DNA of 32,668 bases from CALEUX01 sp037439945 (GTDB lineage: Bacteria > Bacteroidota > Bacteroidia > Bacteroidales > Marinilabiliaceae), in contig JBBIVA010000024.1 in assembly GCA_037439945.1 (NCBI GenBank), positions 1 through 32,668 on the forward strand. Reading direction: 5' to 3'. The notes beneath the pieces are model-generated. The model saw only the letters and a program-made list of their open reading frames with translations. It did no database searches and was not told the origin of the DNA. The first letter of the stretch is position 1; every line of letters begins with the position of its first letter. Both the position numbers and the translations under genes were made by a program. Shown piece after piece: positions 1 to 8,114 of the stretch.

Positions 1-2
1 TT

Positions 3-75
<73 letters not shown>

Positions 76-186
76 CAAATTACTTAAAAATGTTATTGTA
101 ATTTTAATGAGTTAAATTGGTGATTTGCAGATTTTTGTTTGAATGCAGGATTTATCTGGTTTAATTTTATGGGGAATTAAAATATT

Positions 187-259
<73 letters not shown>

Positions 260-262
260 CAA

Positions 263-295
263 AACAAAACCGGCTATGGCCGGTTTTGTTGTTTG
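263..295 (+). terminator. Rho-independent terminator of the tRNA-Phe pair
   Basis: A 12-bp stem (263-274 with 279-290, core CAAAACCGGC/GCCGGTTTTG) closes a TATG loop and runs into a T-rich stretch. It lies four bases after the second tRNA. Confidence 0.85.
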
Positions 296-473
296 TAATA
301 AGTTTTATTTTTTATTTATGGGCCTGATGTTTAATACGGCGTAATTTGAAAACCTTATAATTTAGTGCAGAAACAATAAGTTCCGTTATCACATATGTAC
401 TCTCCTGATTAAATATCATACTTTATTTAGATTGAATTAACATTTCCATTCTTTTATTTTGTACATTTTTAGA

Positions 474-481
474 TATTTTTG
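474..481 (+). promoter_or_regulatory. Candidate -7 box upstream of gpmI
   Basis: TATTTTTG is an exact match to the Bacteroidota -7 consensus TAnnTTTG, 47 bases before the gpmI start. I see no TTG at the usual 19-21 base distance, so this rests on the -7 box alone. Confidence 0.4.
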
Positions 482-527
482 TGCAAAACAATCAATTTAA
501 AAATTTTCAAAAAATAAATTCATACTC

Positions 528-2054
528 ATGAGTAAAAAAACCATTCTCATTATCCTTGATGGTTGGGGATATGGAAATAAGACCGCTTCCGATGCCATTT
601 CAAGTGGAGAAACACCTTATTTTAAATCCCTTGTGTCAAATTATCCTAATGCACAACTACTTGCTTCAGGAGAACATGTTGGTTTACCTGATGGACAAAT
701 GGGTAATTCTGAAGTGGGTCACCTAAATATAGGGGCAGGTAGGGTTGTTTACCAGGATTTGGTGAAAATCAACCTGGCCATTCGTGATAATTCAATTGCT
801 CAAAATAGTGAACTGGTCAAAGCTTTATCCTATGCAAAAAGTAATAACAAGCAGGTTCATTTTCTTGGATTGGTTTCAAAAGGTGGTGTTCACAGCAGTC
901 AGGAACATTTGTATAAATTAACCGATGTTGTTAGTGAAGCCGGGATTAGTAATGTTTTCATCCATACTTTTATGGATGGTCGTGATACTGACCCTAGAAG
1001 CGGGAAGGAATATATGAACGAACTGCTTTATCATATAAAAGGTAATAATGCAAAAGTAGCATCAGTAATCGGAAGGTATTATGCTATGGACCGTGATAAA
1101 AGATGGGAAAGGATTAAGCTTGCTTACGATTTAATGGTAAATGGAAGTGGTGCTCAAACTTCTGATTTAATATCAGCCATTCAATTATCATATGATAATG
1201 ATATTACCGATGAGTTTATAAAGCCTATAGTAAATGTTGATTCAAGCGGAAAACCAATTGGTTTAATAAAAGAGGGGGATGTAGTAATATTCTTTAACTT
1301 CAGAAATGACAGGGCAAGAGAAATTACCGAAGTTCTTACTCAAACGGATATGCCCGAGTTTGGCATGAAGACTATTCCGCTATACTACTGCACTTTAACG
1401 CCTTATGATTCAACTTACAAGGGAATACATATTCTTTTCGATAAAGATAATGTAACAAAAACCATAGGTGAAGTGGTTGCATCAAAGGGGTTACATCAGT
1501 TAAGAATTGCCGAGACTGAAAAATATGCCCACGTTACATTTTTCTTTTCAGGTGGCAGAGAAGAAGTGTTTGCAAATGAAGACAGGATATTAATTAACTC
1601 GCCCAAAGTGGCAACCTATGACCTTAAACCCGAGATGAGTGCATATGAGGTTAGAGATGCTACGGTGGCTGAGCTTAATAATAGGAAATATGATTTTATC
1701 TGCCTTAATTTTGCTAATGGTGATATGGTAGGGCATACAGGTGTGTATGAAGCCATTTTAAAAGCAGTTAATGCTGTTGATGGTTGCTTAAAAGATGTAG
1801 TTGAAGCTGCGAAATTAAATGAATATGAGGCCATAATTATTGCAGATCATGGAAACGCTGACAATGCAATAAATCCGGATGGTTCGCCAAATACTGCACA
1901 TTCATTAAACCCGGTCCCATTTATATGGGTAACTGAAAGAAAAGGAGCCGTAAAAAATGGAATATTGGCTGATGTTGCACCATCTTTGCTTTCCTTGATG
2001 GATATAGAAAAACCCTCTGAAATGACAGGGAAAAGTTTGATTACCTTGCAATAG
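528..2054 (+). CDS. gpmI: 2,3-bisphosphoglycerate-independent phosphoglycerate mutase
   Basis: GpmI interconverts 3- and 2-phosphoglycerate in cytoplasmic glycolysis and gluconeogenesis using two Mn ions and a phosphoserine intermediate. The 508-residue length is normal for the family. Visible motifs are the N-terminal metal site ILDGWG (Asp11), the nucleophilic serine in GNSEVGHLNIGAGR (Ser61), the substrate-binding HTFMDGRDTDP and RYYAMDRDKRW segments, and the C-terminal metal sites in IADHGNADN and TAHSLNPVP. The ATG at 528 gives the standard MSKKTILIILDGWG start. It is probably transcribed alone, because a strong hairpin and T-run follow the stop codon. Confidence 0.97.
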   Translation: MSKKTILIILDGWGYGNKTASDAISSGETPYFKSLVSNYPNAQLLASGEHVGLPDGQMGNSEVGHLNIGAGRVVYQDLVKINLAIRDNSIAQNSELVKALSYAKSNNKQVHFLGLVSKGGVHSSQEHLYKLTDVVSEAGISNVFIHTFMDGRDTDPRSGKEYMNELLYHIKGNNAKVASVIGRYYAMDRDKRWERIKLAYDLMVNGSGAQTSDLISAIQLSYDNDITDEFIKPIVNVDSSGKPIGLIKEGDVVIFFNFRNDRAREITEVLTQTDMPEFGMKTIPLYYCTLTPYDSTYKGIHILFDKDNVTKTIGEVVASKGLHQLRIAETEKYAHVTFFFSGGREEVFANEDRILINSPKVATYDLKPEMSAYEVRDATVAELNNRKYDFICLNFANGDMVGHTGVYEAILKAVNAVDGCLKDVVEAAKLNEYEAIIIADHGNADNAINPDGSPNTAHSLNPVPFIWVTERKGAVKNGILADVAPSLLSLMDIEKPSEMTGKSLITLQ

Positions 2055-2076
2055 AAAGGGAAAAGTTGTTACTTTG
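2046..2076 (+). promoter_or_regulatory. Candidate promoter of the DUF3109 gene
   Basis: TTG at 2046-2048 is followed after 20 bases by TTACTTTG at 2069-2076, one mismatch from TAnnTTTG. The downstream bases TGCAG resemble those after the tgt -7 box. It overlaps the gpmI stop codon region and lies just in front of the gpmI terminator hairpin. Confidence 0.4.
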
Positions 2077-2078
2077 TG

Positions 2079-2112
2079 CAGCAATTTCATTACGGAATTG
2101 CTGTTTTTTTTA
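2079..2112 (+). terminator. Terminator after gpmI, inside the leader of the next gene
   Basis: CAGCAATT (2079-2086) pairs perfectly with AATTGCTG (2096-2103), and T-rich sequence follows directly. The T-run ends two bases before the start codon at 2115, so it could terminate gpmI transcription or attenuate read-through into the next gene. Confidence 0.75.
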
Positions 2113-2114
2113 TT

Positions 2115-2696
2115 ATGATTCAAATTGACGATAAAATTTTAAGCTTAGATTTATTCGAAAGGCAATTTATTTGTGACTTGCCCAAATGTCATGGAGCCTG
2201 TTGTGTTGAGGGCGAATCAGGAGCTCCCCTCGAAGAGCCTGAAACTGTTATTCTTGATGAAATACTTCCGGTTATAAAACATAAACTAAGTAATGAAGCT
2301 GTTAAAGTAATTGAACAGAATGGAGCCTGGGAGGTTGACATTGATGGTGATATGGTTACCCCAATAATAAACGGCAGGGAGTGTGTATATACCCTTTTTG
2401 ATGAAAACGGGTTATGTAAATGTGCTTTTGAAATGGCCCATATGGAGGGTTTAATCAAGTTCAGAAAGCCCATTTCCTGCCACTTATATCCAATCAGGAT
2501 TACCAAATATGCAGGGTTTGAAGCTCTTAATTACCATGCCTGGCATATTTGCCAGCCCGCCAGAGATCTCGGTGCTAAAAAAGGATTGCCTTTGTTCAGG
2601 TTTTTAAAGGCACCATTAATTAAAAAATATGGTGAAGATTTTTTTAAAAAACTCGAGGAAGCTGAAAAACTATTGCAAAAACAAAATAGTTTTTAA
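2115..2696 (+). CDS. DUF3109 family cysteine-rich protein
   Basis: A 193-residue soluble protein of the DUF3109 family, common in Bacteroidota and of unknown biochemical role. It is rich in paired cysteines: CDLPKCHGACC near the N-terminus, then GRECVY, GLCKCAFE, ISCHLYPI and WHICQPA. This spacing resembles the YkgJ-type metal or Fe-S chelating fold, so metal binding is inferred, not shown. I start it at ATG 2115 (MIQIDDKI). An upstream in-frame TTG would translate through the terminator hairpin. The next gene, yebC, is 80 bases away and has its own promoter. Confidence 0.85.
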   Translation: MIQIDDKILSLDLFERQFICDLPKCHGACCVEGESGAPLEEPETVILDEILPVIKHKLSNEAVKVIEQNGAWEVDIDGDMVTPIINGRECVYTLFDENGLCKCAFEMAHMEGLIKFRKPISCHLYPIRITKYAGFEALNYHAWHICQPARDLGAKKGLPLFRFLKAPLIKKYGEDFFKKLEEAEKLLQKQNSF

Positions 2697-2717
2697 ATTC
2701 TAAAAAGCTTTATAAAA

Positions 2718-2747
2718 TTGATAATTGAAAAAACCCAATTAAATTTG
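2718..2747 (+). promoter_or_regulatory. Promoter of the YebC-family gene
   Basis: TTG at 2718-2720, then 19 bases, then TAAATTTG at 2740-2747. The -7 box is an exact TAnnTTTG match and the spacing is ideal. The start codon follows at 2777. Confidence 0.7.
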
Positions 2748-2776
2748 TAGTCCTTAAAAAAAAAACAGAAATTATA

Positions 2777-3487
2777 ATGGGACGCGCATTTGAATATAGA
2801 AAGGCCCGAAAGCTAAAACGCTGGGGCAATATGGCTAAAGTTTTTACAAAAATAGGCAGGGAAATAGCCATGACTGTTAAATCTGGTGGGCCTGACCCAA
2901 ATTCCAATCCACGGTTAAGGGTGTTAATGCAGAATGCCAAGGCTGCCAACATGCCCAAGGAAAATGTTGAAAGAGCAATTAAAAAAGCTACTACCAAAGA
3001 CCAGGAAGATTATAAAGAGTTGGTTTATGAAGGTTATGGACCATATGGTATAGCTATTTTAGTTGAAACAGCAACAGATAATTCAACCCGTACAGTTGCT
3101 AATGTTAGGAGTTACTTCAATAAATTTGGGGGATCACTTGGAACAACCGGTAGCGTTGATTATATGTTTGAACATAAGTGCAGTTTCAAAATTAAAATTA
3201 AAGAAGGCGTTGATATGGATGAACTTGAACTTGAGCTTATTGATTCAGGGGTGCAGGAGATTTTTGCTGAAGAGGATTCGCTTATGATTTATGGTGATTT
3301 TGAAGCATTCGGCCCCATACAGAAATATCTTGAAGAAAATGGATTTGAAATTGAAAATGCTGAATTTGAGAGAATACCAAGGGATACCAAATCTCTGCGT
3401 GAAGATCAGGTTTTGGAGATAGAGAAATTACTTACCCGTTTCGAAGAAGATGATGATGTAACAAACGTTTTTCATAATATGGGATAA
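2777..3487 (+). CDS. YebC/PmpR family protein
   Basis: A 236-residue protein of the YebC/PmpR/TACO1 family. Visible signatures are GRAFEYRKARKLKRWGNMAK at the N-terminus, the segment GGPDPNSNPRLRVLMQNAKAANMP, and the acidic C-terminal domain ending in TRFEEDDDVTNVFHNMG. Family members have been described as transcriptional regulators and more recently as factors that relieve ribosome stalling; the sequence does not decide between these roles. Length and start are normal. It has its own promoter and a terminator 25 bases after the stop, so it is probably monocistronic. Confidence 0.93.
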   Translation: MGRAFEYRKARKLKRWGNMAKVFTKIGREIAMTVKSGGPDPNSNPRLRVLMQNAKAANMPKENVERAIKKATTKDQEDYKELVYEGYGPYGIAILVETATDNSTRTVANVRSYFNKFGGSLGTTGSVDYMFEHKCSFKIKIKEGVDMDELELELIDSGVQEIFAEEDSLMIYGDFEAFGPIQKYLEENGFEIENAEFERIPRDTKSLREDQVLEIEKLLTRFEEDDDVTNVFHNMG

Positions 3488-3512
3488 GAATTAAAATTTA
3501 GTTGAATAATTT

Positions 3513-3557
3513 AAAAAAGCGGGGCTTGTTATAGAATAATGAGCACCGCTTTTTTTT
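3513..3557 (+). terminator. Terminator after yebC
   Basis: AAAAAAGCGG (3513-3522) pairs with CCGCTTTTTT (from 3546), with a T-run to 3557. Confidence 0.8.
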
Positions 3558-3964
3558 CATTGGTCCATTTCAGAATGTGCAGTATTTAAATTACATACCC
3601 AATTCAACCAGGAATGAAATAAAACCAAATTTGTAATTTGTATGCTGATAATAGTGATTAGAATATGATAAAATAAGGTGTGTTTTTGTTTGTAAAACTC
3701 AATAGTAACAAATCGATTTAGAAAAACTATTTATTGAAATCATAATTTTTATAGATTATGGATTGTCATTTTAAAATAGCTGAAAATCCTGGATGGATCG
3801 AATTTATTGGAAAATTTTTATTTGTTGGCTTCGGAATTTAGCCGGTGAATATAGGGTTTAGTTAAATTTCGGTTGATAATTATCATTAAGAAAAAGCAAT
3901 TTTTTTTGTTAATTTATTAAACTTTTCATATCTCAATTATCAAAATATAAATAATAATAAAAAT
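3558..3964. other. Intergenic region between yebC and the dipeptidase gene
   Basis: About 400 AT-rich bases with stops in all frames and no convincing gene. It contains a 26-nt sequence (3717-3742) that recurs inverted at 25629-25654. No clear TAnnTTTG promoter for the downstream gene was found. Confidence 0.6.
3717..3742 (-). repeat. 26-nt dispersed repeat, copy A
   Basis: Read on the minus strand it matches 25629-25654 at 25 of 26 positions. It contains ATAGTTTTTCTAAA with one variable base nearby. Both copies are intergenic. Confidence 0.6.
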
Positions 3965-5329
3965 ATGAGTGAAATTAAACAATACATTACAGGTAACAGT
4001 CAAAGATTTCTTGATGAACTTTTTGAATTAATCCGAATTCCATCAATAAGCTCAATAGCCGACCATAAAGGTGATATGCATAAGGCTGCCCAGTTGTGGA
4101 AAAAAATATTACTTGCTGCAGGTGCCGATAAAGCCGAGGTTTTTGAAACCAAAGGAAATCCCGTAACATATGGGGAGAAAATAATTAATACATCACTACC
4201 CACAGTTCTGGTTTATGGGCACATGGATGTTATGCCAGTCGATCCGGTTGATTTATGGACCAGTTCTCCTTTTGAGCCTGTTATCCGTGACGGAAAAATT
4301 TACGCAAGGGGAGCTGATGATAATAAAGGCCAATCCTTTATGCATGCCAAAGCATTTGAATATTTGGTTAAAAGAGGAAAATTGAATTGTAACGTTAAAT
4401 TTTTAATTGAAGGCGAAGAGGAAATTGGTTCCCCAAGTTTACCTGCATTTTGTGAAGCAAACCGTGAACTTTTGTCAGCAGATATTATTCTGGTTTCAGA
4501 TACTTCCATGATTGCCCCTGACGTACCTTCCATAACAACCGGGTTGAGAGGTTTGGCGTACTGGCAGGTTGAAGTTACCGGTCCAAACCGTGATTTGCAT
4601 TCAGGGCTTTTTGGCGGGGCGGTTGCAAACCCAATAAATATTTTAACCAAAATGATATCGGGAATGACTGATGATGATGGTAAAATTACTATTCCAGGTT
4701 TTTATGATGATGTTCAGGAAGTGAGTTTACCCGAACGCCAGATGATGGCCAAAGCGCCATTTAATGAAAAATCATATAAGGAATCAATAGGGGTTGAAGA
4801 ACTTTGTGGTGAAGCTGGATACTCAACTACAGAAAGAACAGGTATTCGTCCATCTTTCGATGTTTGTGGAATTTGGGGAGGGTACACCGGTGAGGGAGCA
4901 AAAACTGTTTTACCATCAAAGGCTTTTGCTAAAATTTCAACACGTCTTGTCCCCAATCAAAATCATGAAAAAATAGCTGTTTTATTCAAGAATCATTTTG
5001 AAAAAATAGCCCCAAAATCGGTTAAAGTTAGTGTTAGGCCACTTCACGGAGGACAGGGTTATGTTTGCCCAATCGATATACCTGCTTATAAAGCAGCTGA
5101 GAAAGCCTACGAAAGAGTTTATGGAAAAACACCGGTACCTGTGCGTAGCGGCGGTTCAATACCAATAATATCGGCATTTGAACAAATTCTGGGAACTAAA
5201 TCAGTTTTGATGGGCTTTGGTTTAGAAGCTGATGCAATACACAGCCCAAATGAAAATTATCCACTTACACAATTCTATAACGGAATTGAAACAATAGTTT
5301 ATTTTTACGAAAGTTTTAAAGTTAAATAA
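3965..5329 (+). CDS. M20 family metallopeptidase (dipeptidase-like)
   Basis: A 454-residue cytoplasmic zinc exopeptidase of the M20/M28 clan, most like carnosinase-type dipeptidases. Expected metal and catalytic motifs are present in order: YGHMDVMP (His86, Asp88), ARGADDNKG (bridging Asp near 118-119), IEGEEEIGS (general base and metal Glu near 151-153), VSDTSM (Asp179) and DAIHSPNE (His near 428). A dimerisation or lid insert lies between about residues 195 and 385, as in the family. There is no signal peptide. Substrate cannot be read from sequence; dipeptide hydrolysis is the family expectation. It is followed by a strong terminator and is probably monocistronic. Confidence 0.9.
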   Translation: MSEIKQYITGNSQRFLDELFELIRIPSISSIADHKGDMHKAAQLWKKILLAAGADKAEVFETKGNPVTYGEKIINTSLPTVLVYGHMDVMPVDPVDLWTSSPFEPVIRDGKIYARGADDNKGQSFMHAKAFEYLVKRGKLNCNVKFLIEGEEEIGSPSLPAFCEANRELLSADIILVSDTSMIAPDVPSITTGLRGLAYWQVEVTGPNRDLHSGLFGGAVANPINILTKMISGMTDDDGKITIPGFYDDVQEVSLPERQMMAKAPFNEKSYKESIGVEELCGEAGYSTTERTGIRPSFDVCGIWGGYTGEGAKTVLPSKAFAKISTRLVPNQNHEKIAVLFKNHFEKIAPKSVKVSVRPLHGGQGYVCPIDIPAYKAAEKAYERVYGKTPVPVRSGGSIPIISAFEQILGTKSVLMGFGLEADAIHSPNENYPLTQFYNGIETIVYFYESFKVK

Positions 5330-5361
5330 TCTTTTTTAAAAATAACCTTATTTAAAATGGG

Positions 5362-5399
5362 GGGGGTGTTTAAAAAATAACACCCCCTTATTTTTTTTT
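5362..5399 (+). terminator. Terminator after the dipeptidase gene
   Basis: GGGGGTGTT (5362-5370) pairs perfectly with AACACCCCC (5379-5387), followed by a run of Ts. Its left arm lies inside an eight-G tract (5359-5366). Confidence 0.85.
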
Positions 5400-5520
5400 A
5401 GAGCTACGTTTTTTTTAGTGATTTAGTTTATAAAATGCAAAAAATAATAATTACTGCTTAAGAAACGGGGGGGGTGTGCTATAAAAAACTATAAAATATT
5501 TACAATTATCCCTAAAAAAT

Positions 5521-5551
5521 TTTGTGCGGATTAAAATTTTTACAAAATTTG
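5521..5551 (+). promoter_or_regulatory. Candidate glnN promoter
   Basis: TTTG at 5521-5524, then 19 bases, then AAAATTTG at 5544-5551, one mismatch from TAnnTTTG. The glnN start is 29 bases downstream. A second eight-G tract (5467-5474) lies upstream. Confidence 0.5.
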
Positions 5552-5579
5552 TAGCGTCTAACTCAAAAATTATTATTTT

Positions 5580-7769
5580 ATGGCAAAGTTAAGATTTGAT
5601 GCACTTCAAAAAGCAATGAACAGGAAACCCAAACCTGCTCCAGCCCCACAGGGAAAAACTTCTGATTATTTCGGAGAGAAAGTATTTGACCGGAATAAAA
5701 TGCTAAAATATATGTCAAAAGACGCATATAATGCAGTAATAGCAGCCATTGATAGAAACGAAAGGGTAGATAGAAAGCTGGCCGACCAAATTGCCTCAGG
5801 AATGAAAGCCTGGGCAATGGAAATGGGGGCATCCCACTATACTCATTGGTTTCAGCCATTAACAGGTGGCACTGCAGAAAAACATGATGCCTTTGCTGAT
5901 CCACAAGGAGATGGTACTGTTATAGAATCTTTTTCAGGTAAACTACTGGTTCAGCAGGAACCTGATGCATCAAGCTTTCCAAGCGGTGGTATAAGGGCTA
6001 CTTTTGAAGCACGTGGTTATACTGCGTGGGACCCCTCATCACCGGCATTTATCCTGGATGACACTCTTTGTATCCCAACAATATTTATCTCTTATACAGG
6101 AGAAGTACTCGATTATAAAACACCACTGTTAAAATCTCTGGCAGTGCTTGACAAAGCTGCGGTTGATGTTTGTCATTATTTCGATAAGGATGTTACAAAA
6201 GTTTATACTAATTTAGGATGGGAACAGGAGTATTTCTTAATTGATGAAGCTTTATATGAAGCCCGTCCCGATTTGAAACTTACAGAACGGACATTAATGG
6301 GCCATGAATCAGCCAAAAACCAACAGTTGGAAGACCAGTATTTTGGAGCCATAGCCCCCCGTGTACAGGAATACATGAAAGAACTTGAGTTTGAAGCCTG
6401 GAAACTTGGTATTCCTTTAAAAACCAGGCATAACGAAGTTGCTCCAAATCAGTATGAGGTGGCACCCGTGTATGAGGAAGCAAATCTTGCAATTGACCAT
6501 AACCTTATTGTAATGACTTTGATGAGGAATATTGCCCGTAAACATGATTTTGCCTGCATTTTACATGAGAAGCCATTTGCAGGGGTTAATGGTTCCGGTA
6601 AGCATAACAACTGGTCAATTTCTACTGACACAGGTGTTAATCTCCTATCGCCAGGAAAAAATCCAAAGGGCAACATGCAGTTTTTAACTTTCCTTATAAA
6701 TACCCTTGTTACAGTAAACAAACATGCCCCATTATTAAAAGCTTCAATTGCATCAGCAAGCAATGCCCACCGCCTTGGTGCAAATGAGGCACCCCCGGCA
6801 ATTATTTCAGCATTCCTTGGGCCCTATCTGAATAAAATGCTTGATCAATTGGAAGAAAAAGTTACCGATTCGAAAATGACTCCGGATGAAAAAACCGAAA
6901 TAAAGCTGGATATTGGCCGTATTCCTGAGATTCTTCTGGATAATACCGACAGAAACCGTACATCGCCATTTGCCTTTACCGGTAACAGGTTTGAATTCCG
7001 CGCTGTAGGTTCTTCTGCTAACTGTTCTGAAGCAATGACAGCCTTAAACACTGCTTTGGCCGGTCAGTTGGTTGATTTTAAAGGTGAAGTGGAAAGTATT
7101 ATAGACAAGGGGGTTAAAAAAGATGAAGCCATTCTTCAGGTTTTAAGGAAATTGATATTAGAGTCAAAACGTATTCGTTTTGATGGGAACGGATATAGCG
7201 ACGAATGGAAAGCGGAAGCTAAGAAGCGGGGTCTTGACAGTGAAGCTAACCCTGTTAAAATTTATGAAAGCTATTTAACTAAGCAGACTGTTGATTTATT
7301 CCAGAAAACCGGTGTATTATCAGCAAGGGAGCTACATGCCAGAACCGAAATTAAATGGGAAACTTACATTAAAAGAATTCAGATAGAAGCCCGTGTTTTA
7401 GGTGATTTGGCATTAAATCATATTGTACCTGTTGCTATTGAATTCCAGACATCATTAATACAAAATGTTTTGGGATTGAAGGAGATTTTTGAAGATTCAG
7501 ATTATAAAACTTTGGCAACCACACGCCTTGAGCTGATTAAAGAGGTTGGGGAACGTATTTCAGTGATTAAAACAAAAGTTGCTGAGATGGTTGAAGCACG
7601 CAAAGTTGCCAATAAAATTGATGATGTACATAAAAAAGCTCTAACATATTCGGAAAAGGTTTTACCATTCTTTGATGAAATCAGGTATCAGGTTGATAAG
7701 CTGGAACTTGTTGTGAATAACGAAATGTGGACCCTGCCTAAGTACAGGGAACTGCTTTTTGTTAGATAA
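5580..7769 (+). CDS. glnN: Glutamine synthetase type III
   Basis: GlnN makes glutamine from glutamate, ammonia and ATP in the cytoplasm and is the main ammonium-assimilating synthetase of many Bacteroidota. The 729-residue length is diagnostic of type III, which is much longer than the roughly 450-470 residues of types I and II. Visible signatures are TFEARGYTAWDPSSPAFI (about 141-158), the catalytic strand GWEQEYFLID (about 213-222), HNEVAPNQYEVAPVYEE (284-300), the ATP-site NGSGKHNNWS (337-346) and RTSPFAFTGNRFEFRAVGSSAN (460-481). The C-terminal third is the type III helical extension. The gene stands alone between a candidate promoter and a terminator. Confidence 0.97.
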   Translation: MAKLRFDALQKAMNRKPKPAPAPQGKTSDYFGEKVFDRNKMLKYMSKDAYNAVIAAIDRNERVDRKLADQIASGMKAWAMEMGASHYTHWFQPLTGGTAEKHDAFADPQGDGTVIESFSGKLLVQQEPDASSFPSGGIRATFEARGYTAWDPSSPAFILDDTLCIPTIFISYTGEVLDYKTPLLKSLAVLDKAAVDVCHYFDKDVTKVYTNLGWEQEYFLIDEALYEARPDLKLTERTLMGHESAKNQQLEDQYFGAIAPRVQEYMKELEFEAWKLGIPLKTRHNEVAPNQYEVAPVYEEANLAIDHNLIVMTLMRNIARKHDFACILHEKPFAGVNGSGKHNNWSISTDTGVNLLSPGKNPKGNMQFLTFLINTLVTVNKHAPLLKASIASASNAHRLGANEAPPAIISAFLGPYLNKMLDQLEEKVTDSKMTPDEKTEIKLDIGRIPEILLDNTDRNRTSPFAFTGNRFEFRAVGSSANCSEAMTALNTALAGQLVDFKGEVESIIDKGVKKDEAILQVLRKLILESKRIRFDGNGYSDEWKAEAKKRGLDSEANPVKIYESYLTKQTVDLFQKTGVLSARELHARTEIKWETYIKRIQIEARVLGDLALNHIVPVAIEFQTSLIQNVLGLKEIFEDSDYKTLATTRLELIKEVGERISVIKTKVAEMVEARKVANKIDDVHKKALTYSEKVLPFFDEIRYQVDKLELVVNNEMWTLPKYRELLFVR

Positions 7770-7794
7770 GATAGGGGTAAAATTTTAGTTCAAT

Positions 7795-7823
7795 AAAAAA
7801 AGGGGCATTTTGCTCCTTTTTTT
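7795..7823 (+). terminator. Terminator after glnN
   Basis: A 12-bp stem, 7795-7806 with 7812-7823 (one G-T pair), closes a five-base loop and ends in seven Ts. The arms are A-rich and T-rich, so it could work in either direction, but the convergent pirin gene ends about 290 bases away. Confidence 0.85.
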
Positions 7824-7844
7824 ATTGTATCAATTTATCCAGGG

Positions 7845-8091
7845 TAGTCATTAGCAATGCAATTAACTAATGGCTTAGCAGGGATTAACCCTACCCAATG
7901 GTAGGTACAGGCTGCTTTAGAAAAGCTTAATTTGTAAGCATTTCTGATAACAAATATTTAGTTTTTCTTAAGCGGTTTGTCAAAATAGGAGTCACATACC
8001 CGACAACCTAATACTATAAATTTCTAATTACGGTCATTAGAAAAAATGGCTAAAGACAAATTTGGGCTTATATTTACCATAAATTGGTAAT
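7845..8091 (+). repeat. Dispersed hairpin-rich repeat, copy 1
   Basis: This stretch aligns along its whole length with 13601-13850, and its last third with the inverted sequence at 32614-32668. It holds several short hairpins: CCTACC/GGTAGG with loop CAAT, GCTTA/TAAGC with loop ATTTG, a near-palindrome TTTCTAATTAC/GTCATTAGAAA, and TTACCA/TGGTAA. No open frame is conserved between copies. It fills most of the 345-base gap between the glnN stop and the end of the pirin gene. Confidence 0.8.
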
Positions 8092-8114
8092 GATTTGAAT
8101 AATTCTGATTTTTT

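Noticed and set aside
4300..4956. Long minus-strand open frames opposite the dipeptidase, glnN, tgt and carboxylase genes
   Set aside because: They are shadows of well-supported genes and show no family motifs or starts.
7953..8016. A conserved-looking reading frame on the minus strand of the dispersed repeat (about 26 codons, shared with copy 2)
   Set aside because: No start codon, a stop just upstream in both copies, and differences spread evenly over the three codon positions, so it is not under protein selection.
8046..8090. A 14-codon frame beginning ATGGCTAAAGAC in copy 1 of the repeat
   Set aside because: It is shortened in copy 3 and lost in copy 2; conservation is explained by the repeat itself.
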